Assembly: GCA_019925105.1 (NCBI GenBank) | Contig: JAHGAU010000007.1 | Span: 1,736,001-1,800,000 of the forward strand | Source of the DNA: Niebla homalea | Lineage: Eukaryota > Ascomycota > Lecanoromycetes > Lecanorales > Ramalinaceae | DNA length: 64,000 nucleotides | Reading direction: 5' to 3' | Shown: in pieces, positions 30,854-40,183 of the stretch | Layout: every line of letters starts with the position of its first letter | Numbering within the stretch: position 1 is the first letter of the stretch | Notes under the pieces: model-generated | What the model was told of the DNA's origin: nothing | Databases searched by the model: none | Seen by the model: the letters and a program-made list of their open reading frames with translations, nothing else | Made by a program: the position numbers and the translations under genes

Positions 30854-32686
30854 CCGCGTGAGTAGGATTGGTCAGATCACTCGGCAAATCAGATAAGGAC
30901 CTACTATAGCTTCCAGCCCTTATAAACGAGGCTGAGGAAGTTGCATTCGTGCAGTGACGAACTTCGCGATGGTAGCGGCAAGGAAGAGCTTCGCCAGAAA
31001 AGAGGGAGTGGAGGGAGTTGTAATGAAGACTGGAGTTGTTTGGTGAAGGACGTTATGGGGGAAAGATCGACGTGGAGGGACTTGGACGGGTCCCACAAAA
31101 GGGTGGGAACGAAGGTGTGGGCAGATAGAGAGCAAAAGATAAGGAGCGAAGAGAAGGATCAAGAGGCCGAAGATGCCTAATACGAGACTTGTGTAGACCG
31201 ATCGGCCGTCCAGCTCGCAGTAGACAGACCGCATAAATGTGGGTTTGTGTGAGTGATATATCCCATTTCGACTACTTGCCAAGGGGGCGGAGAGTCGAGA
31301 CTTTGGTTGAAAGAGTGTGCGGGGAAGGAGAGGTATTACTGTACTGGACTCAGCTCGCCCGAAGAAACAAGAGAACGCGAGGTGCCTGTGGAATCCATAG
31401 CCGATAGATGATCATGTGGCTGTCATGATGTTGGAAAGCTTAGTCCCCACCAACCGAGCAACTCATCCCCTGCTCGAGATGGCTATATTTTTCCGATCTG
31501 CCTTTCCATCCGCGGACTTCGTCGGAATTGCAGGAAAGCATGAAGGTATGAGCCTGTTTACACGAAGATTGCAATACTGCCATGAAAGGGCTTGCCAAAT
31601 CCCGAGCTTATCAGGACGTACCTTTTGGTCGGTTGCAGCACGCCTGGTACACCCTTTGGCTTGATGCAGCCACAGTGTACCGCAAAGTCTTCACGTAAGT
31701 CCAGATCGTTCCTCCGGAAGCGATGGTGGTAGCTTCATACCGCGTCCGATCGAAGGGCGGCAAAGAGATTGTATGTCTCCTTTGCTGCACCTTCCTGACC
31801 CAGTATTTCGTCGTTTGGTATGGGCAATTCGTTCCAGACTGCGATTTAGTGTCATCAGTCGTCGAATTGATATCAGTCACATCCCTCGGGCAACAGAAGA
31901 TCCAGATGACCACTGGGTGGACGGAAAAAGATGTCTTGTTTTTCTCGGTGGGACGAAAGAGACGGTGCAGTGCAGGCTGGGGGGGAGCTGGTAGATATTT
32001 GAGCATTACGTCGAGGTCAAAAAGTGTGCGAGAGACAGTCGGCTCGGCTCTGTTGGCGAAAAATTTCGTGAACGTTATCCAAATGGCCGTGAGGTATGAA
32101 AAAGAGGTGTGAGATATCTTGAGGTGAACAATGTCACTGCAGACAATCATGCAGTCAGCGCATTCGCCATGCAATGAATTGTTTTATAAGGCAGTGCCTT
32201 TCCCCCACTCAGATCTCACAGCTTGTCAGTGATCGCGCTGGCAAGCATGTACCTGCCCACACCTAAGGAAAATTGCAAAGTCATTTTTGACTTAACGAGA
32301 TGTTTCCCGCGCCATCGTTCCACGTCTTAACGCAGTCTAAGTCCTCTAACTTATGATCACTGTCAAGCTCACGCAGCAGCTTCCCGTCCTGCGTATCCAC
32401 TATCAAAGCGGCAACATTCGTCTTACAAAATTCGTCAAGTCACCTTGTGGGCTAGACTACGCCACGACCGTAGGATTCTTTGCCGTCATCCCATGGCGTC
32501 CACCGGCAGAACAATTCCAGATTGGTCTGATTGGGATATGACAGTGATTTGAAGTGTAGAAGACGTTGGAGGCATTTGACGTGGCCTTTCATTTTCCAGT
32601 GATCGTCGATGTGGAAGTTGGGACGCTCAGTTGTAGGAGATGATGTAGTGGTGTTACTGAGACACGACACTTAATATGAAAGGTGT
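30854..32686. other. Intergenic stretch of 1.8 kb left of the retrotransposon
   Basis: No complete gene is supported. A coding-like fragment begins at 31582 (plus strand). Its residues 20-38 read HAWYTLWLDAATVYRKVFT and it stops at a GTAAGT at 31695. The next frame can only be joined by a 38 nt intron, shorter than any other intron here, so I do not call a gene. A long antisense frame (31611-32174) covers the same bases without a motif. Confidence 0.5.
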
Positions 32687-32906
32687 TGTCAAACGTAAGG
32701 ACGCATGAGAGTGGATGATATGTATGTGTATTGCATATAATCTATCTAGGAAGCATGGTGCTATCTGCATGAAATACCTGGGTGGTATGAGATGTACGGC
32801 CAGGTGATAATATCTATACGCGCTATGGTAGTGTCTTGGCACCGTCGTATGACGGCTTAGTAACACTCCATATAATACCATTACTATGCCTGCACCCAGG
32901 TTAATA
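32687..32906 (-). repeat. LTR, left copy (3' LTR of the minus-strand element)
   Basis: It starts TGTCAAACG on the plus strand. Its outer half is largely intact, while its inner half carries C-to-T and G-to-A changes relative to the right copy, for example CTGACA has become TTAATA at the inner end. Confidence 0.93.
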
Positions 32907-32919
32907 TACCCCCTTAAAA
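32907..32919 (-). promoter_or_regulatory. Candidate polypurine tract
   Basis: On the minus strand AAGGGGG lies two bases from the 3' LTR. It is the position of plus-strand priming in LTR elements. Confidence 0.5.
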
Positions 32920-35900
32920 TCGTAATATTATTATAGTAATAATATAGATCCTAAATACTCTTATTATAATTACCTTTTAATTATTAATATACTATAATTA
33001 TTATAAGTAAAAAATACGGCTTAAATTTAACGTTTAAGAAATTAAAAAGTTAAGAAAAATCGGTAACCTTAAGAGTAATAATAATAATAAGACCTTTATA
33101 TTTTAAGTTACTCCGGAGCTTTATATATATTTGATTAAGCTTTAAGCATTAACTTAAGTAATCTTCTTAAATAATTATTATTAAATATATATTAAAAAAA
33201 GTTGAAATTAATGAAATCGTGAAAATAAATGAACCCGGAAAAATTATTATATACCCGGTTTATAGTCGTAATTTTTTTAAAAGCTAAATCTCTTAAAAAT
33301 AACGTTTCCGGGGTTTTATTAAATCGTATTATAATATAGGGTTTCGGGGTTTATCGTCTTTAAGACTTAAGAGTCTTATAAATTCTTTATATTTTTATAA
33401 CAATAAGGCTTTTATAAGGCTATCCGCTAGTATCTTTACTATAGGTATATATTTAATATTAATCGTTTTTTTCTGGTATTCTTATCGTAATTAATAGTGA
33501 TATATATTTATATAACGGAGTTTTATAGTAAACTAAGAGTTTATCTTTTAAACTATACGGATTATTTAAGTATTATTATACTTAATCTTTAATAAGTAAG
33601 ATAAATTTAATATAATTAATTTAAAGAAATAATTTTATTATATTAGCTTTTTTACTATAAAGGTAAGGCCGAAAAACTTGGCTTTAATAAAGCTTATTAT
33701 TACCGTCTTTTACTTTATTGTTTTTTAATTAATTAAGCTTTTAAAGAGCTTAAAAATATAACTTTATAAGTTATATTATATCTTAAGATTATTAATAAAT
33801 AACGTATTTAAGGATACTATAAAAACGGTATATAAATTAATGATTTTCTTATTATATATAATAGTATAATACTTAATATATATAAAATATTATAATACCT
33901 TTATAACTGCTTTTAAATATTATTTTAACGGATTTATAAGGAACTTAAATAATTTAAACGTTAAATATATAATATCCGTCCTCGTAATAACGGTTACGAA
34001 GTTAATAAAGCCGATAAATTATTAATATATATAAATCTCTTAAAATAAAGCTTATCCGGTATTTTTAATAAAAGGTTCAGTATTCCGTAAAGGTACTTTA
34101 GGAGCATAACTTATTATAATATTAAATTTTACCGTAAGCTTATTAATATAATTATCCTAATATAAACGGATTACTTAACTTAATCGATCTCGTATTATCT
34201 TTATATTTAAGAATTATTCTATTTTACTTAGGTTTCTTATTTTATAAACCTTAAAGAATTTACTTTAAAAATTATTTACTTTTTGGTTATACTTATAATC
34301 GTAAATAACGATAATATTATTTATAAAGAAGAAAATTATTATATAGTTATTAATAAAGAAATATTTAATTTCCGGGATTTACTTTAAACCCAAATCCGTT
34401 AGGGTTTTTAAGAGATTTTTAAATTATAAAGCCGGTAATTATTTAAGTTTATATAAAGCTTAAAATAAAAAGAATAAACTTTTATTCTTATACCCTTTTA
34501 ATAATTTAATATATATAAGTTTATTTATCTCGTTATTTATAAACGTATTAACGGCGTCCCACTATTTTATATCCAAATTAAATATAATTATTATAATTAT
34601 AAATACCTTAAGAACCTTAATTATTAGGGTAACGGTAAATATATCTTGATCGGTTTTTTATAAATTACCCCTTATATAAAGTCTCGCTTTATATTTAATA
34701 AGATACCCTTTATTATTAAATTTATATTTAAATACCCAGGTAATAAATATTAATATTTTATCCGCTTTTTTTATATGCTTAAGTAAGACCTCTTCCTATA
34801 TACCTTTCTCTTTAAGAGCTTTAAGCTTTATTTCAATTATTAACTTAAAACTTATAATATATAAATGTTTAAGCATATAACGATAGTATTTTAATTTAAT
34901 AAATAGGGTATTACGGTAAAGTATACTTACTTTTAATAAAGAAAGAGATAACTTTTTATCCTTTTTATATAGCTTATAGGATAATAGAAACGTAATAAAG
35001 GCTATATAATATAATAGTTTTAATTTATTTATAGTTAAAGTAAAAGTTATAATATAATTCGCTTTCTTTATACCTTTTATAGCTCTTTTTCCTTTAATAA
35101 TATTATTTATATCGAAGTCGGATTTATTATTATCTTTCTTTTTCTGCTTTAAAGTTAATAGAGCTAATGGAACTAATAATAAATCTAGTGGTAAAGTTAA
35201 TAATTTATTACCGTTATTATTACCGTTATTATCTCCTTTATTTCCTCCGTTATTATTTTCAGATGCCGTATTGTAATTTATTAATATTAAAGTTAATAAG
35301 GATAAATAATCCTTTTATTATTCTTTTTCTTTTCTTTTTTATATAGGGTTAATAATATTATTTATAAATTCCTTTTTTTCTTTATTATTTAATAATAGCT
35401 TAATAATAATATAAGATATATCTATTTTTAGGATATTAATTAAATAAAGGAACGGTTCTTTTTTAAGTTAAATTAAATTAATTTTATCGGCTTTATAGAA
35501 CTTATTCTCTTTAAAGAAAATATCCTTTATATAAATTACTTTCTTTTAATTAAGTATCTATATATTATAGATATTAATATTATTATAATTAATAAGGAAA
35601 TTAATATATATTTTTATTATTAATTTCTTTTTCTTAAGGATTAATTTATTAAGTAGGTAAACTTTATAGCCGTATTATTTAAGGTATTAAAGGTTTAACT
35701 TTATATTAATAGTTTTCTTGAATAATATAGCCTATAAATACTTTCTTATTAATATCCGATTTATAAGGAAACCGGCTATTTATATAATTTATAACTATAA
35801 GAACTAAGGAAGTTTTACTTATAACCTTATAGCCCTTACTTTTATAATTAATAAACCACCTTTTTATTCTGAATAACCATTTTATACGGCAGTATATAAT

Positions 35901-38019
35901 ATTAATAACTTAAAGGTAATATTAAGTTCGTCGATAAGGTTATTAAATTTAGATCCTAAGGATTTCTCTCCGTTTAATTGAATAAAAGCTATATTATAAT
36001 AATATCGTATTTTGATTATTTTAATAACCTTCCGTAGGATATTTATTACTTTAAACTTATATTTATAAGTATATATTATTTAGAAATTGTATTTAAAGTA
36101 AATAATATATAATACTTATTAATCCCGGTTTATCGCTATACTTATTTATATAAGGTTATAAATAATTCGAAAGAAAGGTTTTATTAATATTTCTGCTTTA
36201 TATAAGGATCTCGATACGATCCGGTAAACTTTTAATAAAATATAGTTTTTATAATTGCTTATATTTAAGGCTTTAATATCGTTAATAATCTCTACCCCCT
36301 TAACTACTTATTAAAGGTATTATATTACTTTATTAATAGCGTATATAAGGAGTTAATATTATTAACTTATAATTATTGATTTAACGATAAATTTACCGGT
36401 TATAAATGTCGTATCGAGTTATTTAATATTGTCTTTAAGTACGTAATATTTACCAATCCTTTTAACCAGTATTCTTATCTATCTATTATTATAAAAGTAA
36501 TAACGTTTAATATTAAAATAAATACCCTTATTTATAAGGATAACATTAAATATAACGTTAACTATAAAGTCAGGTATATACGTAACGTTATAAAGTATAA
36601 TAAAATTATCACCTTTAAAGGTATTAATATTTACTTCGATTTTTCTATAAATAATAACTTTAAGATTATTATTATTAGCGATAATAATATCGTTCTTTCT
36701 ATTTATCTTTTTAATAAATTGGTCTTTTATTATTTTATTATAAATATAAAAGCTTAAGCTATAGTTTAAAATCTATAATAATTATAATATATAAGACTCT
36801 TATCCTATATTAAATATATTAAAGTTATTATTGTTATTTTAACCCGGTATAGATAAACTATTTTATTTAAATTTAAAGTTTCTAAATTTCTTAAAAGCTC
36901 GATTAACTCTTTCTTTTATCTTTATATCCTTAAGCTTATTATTTATTCATTTTTTAAGTATAAAATCGGGTTTAAAGTTAATAAGTTAATTAAGTCGGTT
37001 TATACGTAAGTAATTATATTCGCTAAATTAATATTTAATACTATAAAGGCATTCTTTTAATTTAGTGCTTTTACCCTTAAATATAAACTTATTATCTTTC
37101 TTAATATTATCTTAATTTTTATTAATAATAAAAATTAAGTAAAACGGAATTGATTTCTTTATACTATTATACCGTATATAATTTCGAAATTGCTCTTTGA
37201 GATTAATAAAAACTATTAAGAAGTTAGTTAAATTATTTATATTAAACTTATAAAGCTATATTAATATAAGAGTTTATTTCTTAATTACGTTAATGAAATT
37301 ATAATATATTTATTTCTTATTTAATGCTTTAAAAATATTATTATTTTTAACTTTTATAAATACTTAAGTATACTTATTGAGTTATAATTTAATATTTTAA
37401 TGAGAATTAGGTCTTATTATAATTTTATAATATTTTTTCTTTACCATTAAAGAGCAAGTAGAATCTAAAGGTATAAGCTTGGTTTTAAGAGTATATAGGT
37501 AGTTCCATAGGTAGCAATTTATGTTTTCGAAATAAATAAGGTTTACCTTATTAACTATTGAATATATATAGTTATTAATTTTAATAAAAAATACGTATTA
37601 TTTTTTCTATTCTTATAATTCTGGCTTTTATATTTATAAATTATTTTTATAAGTTATTAATACTTTTAAGTTAATAGCTTTATCCGCTATAAGGACGGGT
37701 TATATTAGTTTTAATGGTTTATTTAAACTTATTAATTTTATTATAAGAGCAGGGTTAATAAGCTCTTAAACGTAATATCCAATAGTTTTACCTTTAATAA
37801 CGGTAAGTTATAAGTCCCAGTCTTTCAGGGTAATAAACTTAACTTTATATAAGCTTATTTTAAGGTTATAAAGGAATAATAAGTAATAGGTTTATTATGC
37901 TCTTTAATTCCTTCTCTATTTTTAATTTATATATAGTATATTAACCTTAAGGACTCGATTTAAGCTTTTTTAGATAATTAATTACGCCTTTAAATTAATT
38001 AATAAATAAGTAATTATAG

Positions 38020-38044
38020 TGGTATATAATACCGGACTTATAAC
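38020..38044 (-). promoter_or_regulatory. Candidate primer-binding site (half initiator-tRNA type)
   Basis: Directly inside the 5' LTR, the plus strand reads ACCGGACTTATAAC. Allowing RIP changes, this matches the 5' side of the anticodon stem and the loop of initiator tRNA-Met (CUCAUAAC). Internal priming by a half tRNA is known for Drosophila copia and yeast Ty5. Confidence 0.5.
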
Positions 38045-38264
38045 TGTTAAACGTAAGGACGCATAAGAGTGGATAATATATATATATATTGCATATAATT
38101 TATCTAGGAAGTATAGTACTATCTATATGAAATACCTGGGTGGTATAAGATGTACGGCCAGGTAATAATATCTACACGCGCTATGGTAGTGTCTTGGCAC
38201 CGTCGCATGACGGCTCAGTGACACTCCATGCAATACCACCACCATGCCTGCACCCAGGCTGACA
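38045..38264 (-). repeat. LTR, right copy (5' LTR of the minus-strand element)
   Basis: It starts TGTTAAACG and ends CTGACA. The outer part (about 38150-38264) is nearly unmutated, while the inner part carries G-to-A and C-to-T changes. It lies about 190 bp upstream of an F-box gene and would have transcribed away from it. Confidence 0.93.
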
Positions 38265-38457
38265 GGTGTATATCATATTAGAGCACATCTTCGTATATCT
38301 CAGTACTTCTGGGTATTTCATGCAGAGAGATCTTGATCTGCACCCACATTCCCAAGACTCCTTTATCCCACGATGTAACAGTCACTTTCACGCAAACCGG
38401 CGTTTTGACTGTGATTATCGACCACCAATTTCTCTCCTTTCCGGAGCGACGGCAATC

Positions 38458-39798
38458 ATGCCTGTATCACCTATGACCGTGCTGCCAGTAGAACTCCTTG
38501 CGTCCATTGCAGGTGAGGTGCAACCTCAAGATCTTAAGAACTTTGTCCTCAGCTGTAAAGTCTTCTACTCAGCATCTCATGATGCCCTCAAACTGTATCG
38601 TCATCTCCGAGAGCGATACTGTTACGCCGGTAATATCAGAAAACGGCAAACTCCTTATCCATGCTACCATCTGCCGGAGCTGCTTGACAGGGTGCTGGAG
38701 AGCCCTAAGATTGCATCTCACGTAGTACACTTTTACTATGCAGAGGATCTAGACTTCTTTCACCACGTTCAGTACAATCCCGCAGATTACAGACCATCGT
38801 TCCAAACTAGCCTGGAAAACCTCCAACTCAGTAATCCTAAGAGAGAGACTTGGTGGTCTGACACGGGTCGCCCATATTGGCCTAAAGCTACCAAGCTGAT
38901 TGTAGGCCTGTTACTTCACTATCTGCCTAATCTTCGAACCTTTAGCTGGCACTCAAGAGAGGCTGCCCACGATCTTACCGACCTTCTCCAACCAATTAAA
39001 TTCCACCCAACTGGCTTAAGACCCCCACTTCTTCCTGCCTTGAAAGCTGTCTGGCTCTACGCGGGCGACCAGGGTAGGCATGCTATCACTTTTCGGCAAG
39101 TGATCCCTTTCCTGGCCCTGCCTCAGATCGAGTACGTGAACGTCGCAAGACTCAGTCCCACAGGCCCGTCCGATGATCTTGATGCTACTGCTATGCTAGC
39201 CCGGACCTCTAACCTTCGCGAGCTGGTGCTGTCGCTGTCTTCTCTTGGGGAGTCCCTTGACCGTCTACTACAACTCCCGCAATCGCTTACCAACCTCACC
39301 TTCGTGGCCGAGTTCGCTGGCCGGGAAAGCCGGGGAGTCTTTCCACTGGGCCGCGCGAAGCATTACGATTTGGAGCGACTGAAAATACGCATGTGCAGGT
39401 GGACCGATCATATCGATCGCGAGGCGCTGCTCTTGCATACGAAGCTCGTCTTTCTCGAGACTGACTGCTTCCTCACCGACGATGCGACCATAGCTCCTGC
39501 CAGTGATATAAAGCATTACTTCCCGCCTTCTGTCCAGCATATCACTTTCACGGATTCGGAACTGGAACTAGAGAAGCGAAAGGATTACTTCCGCTACTTC
39601 CAACAGATCCTTGAATTGCGTCGGGCCATGATACTACCGCATCTGAAAACGTTAACGCTCCGGTCACACACGCAGAGAATGATGAGCTTCAATCGGGAGA
39701 TCAGGGCCACGAGAGAGGCTTGCAAGGTCTTGAGTATGGAATTCATAGTCGATTTTGATTGGGAGCTACATATGTGTTCTATGGGGAGAAACCGATAG
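38458..39798 (+). CDS. F-box-like protein
   Basis: This is a single exon of 446 residues from the Met chosen here. The frame is open back to 38266, but that part runs into the target duplication and has no family features. The N-terminus, VLPVELLASIAGEVQPQDLK followed by NFVLSCKVFY, is an F-box-like helix pattern. The remainder is leucine-rich: LLLHYLPNLRTFSWHS, LPALKAVWLYAGD, FLALPQIEYVNVARL, TSNLRELVLSLSSL and LPHLKTLTLRS, a degenerate repeat like that of fungal F-box tails. A role as an SCF substrate adaptor is inferred. The retrotransposon ends 194 bp before the start, so the native promoter has been displaced or split by the insertion. Confidence 0.75.
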   Translation: MPVSPMTVLPVELLASIAGEVQPQDLKNFVLSCKVFYSASHDALKLYRHLRERYCYAGNIRKRQTPYPCYHLPELLDRVLESPKIASHVVHFYYAEDLDFFHHVQYNPADYRPSFQTSLENLQLSNPKRETWWSDTGRPYWPKATKLIVGLLLHYLPNLRTFSWHSREAAHDLTDLLQPIKFHPTGLRPPLLPALKAVWLYAGDQGRHAITFRQVIPFLALPQIEYVNVARLSPTGPSDDLDATAMLARTSNLRELVLSLSSLGESLDRLLQLPQSLTNLTFVAEFAGRESRGVFPLGRAKHYDLERLKIRMCRWTDHIDREALLLHTKLVFLETDCFLTDDATIAPASDIKHYFPPSVQHITFTDSELELEKRKDYFRYFQQILELRRAMILPHLKTLTLRSHTQRMMSFNREIRATREACKVLSMEFIVDFDWELHMCSMGRNR

Positions 39799-40183
39799 CA
39801 GGGGGCGCTTGAGACCAACCAAGAAGGAGGGTCTCTACGATGACAGGTGTTCCTGAGTGAGATCGATTAGCGATTGCAATAGAAAATAGCCAACAGAGGG
39901 AATCCTGGACTCCGCGAGCAGGCAGGTGTGCTCAACATAGAGAGTGAGCAGTGGCATGGGACGTTTGCAAGGGACAGGCTTATTCATGAATAGGATAAAT
40001 GATGAGAAGAGTTACGTGCTGTAAGCGAAGAGGCATTCCTTCCCTCCAGCTTACATTTTCCAATGAATATGGTCGTCGTCCAAGACCAATCTTTGGAACG
40101 CAAGAAGCTACTGCAACAGAGATGCGACGGTCACGCGCAGGTCGACAGAAGGTTCTCATTCACCTCGATAAGTGTCGATCGAT
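39799..40183. other. Intergenic stretch between convergent genes
   Basis: It lies between the F-box stop and the PUS3 stop. Nothing was recognised. Confidence 0.6.

Larger units (their letters stand above)
32687..38264 (-). mobile_element. RIP-mutated Ty1/copia-type LTR retrotransposon
   Basis: The element is 5578 bp with two 220 bp direct LTRs (32687-32906 and 38045-38264). It is flanked by a perfect 5 bp duplication GGTGT (32682-32686 and 38265-38269). The interior is extremely AT-rich and full of TAA/TTA, and no frame of even 60 codons survives across about 5 kb. Minus-strand translation near 34.35-34.15 kb still shows a decayed copia reverse transcriptase: FFFINNIIVIY in place of F-VDD, then NLSKIE*FL in place of DLGEIEWFL. 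A purine tract (AAGGGGG) lies next to the left LTR and a primer-site candidate next to the right LTR, which agrees with minus-strand polarity. RIP explains the pattern, and the copy is dead. Confidence 0.95.

Noticed and set aside
31611..32174. 187-residue minus-strand frame
   Set aside because: It overlaps a more protein-like plus-strand fragment and has no domain.
32907..38044. Possible centromere-like or mitochondrial origin of the AT-rich block
   Set aside because: The matching LTRs, the 5 bp duplication and copia-type reverse transcriptase remnants explain it as a RIP-mutated retrotransposon.
38266..38457. Upstream extension of the second F-box frame
   Set aside because: It begins inside the retroelement's target duplication and has no F-box features. 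The Met at 38458 directly precedes the F-box-like helix.
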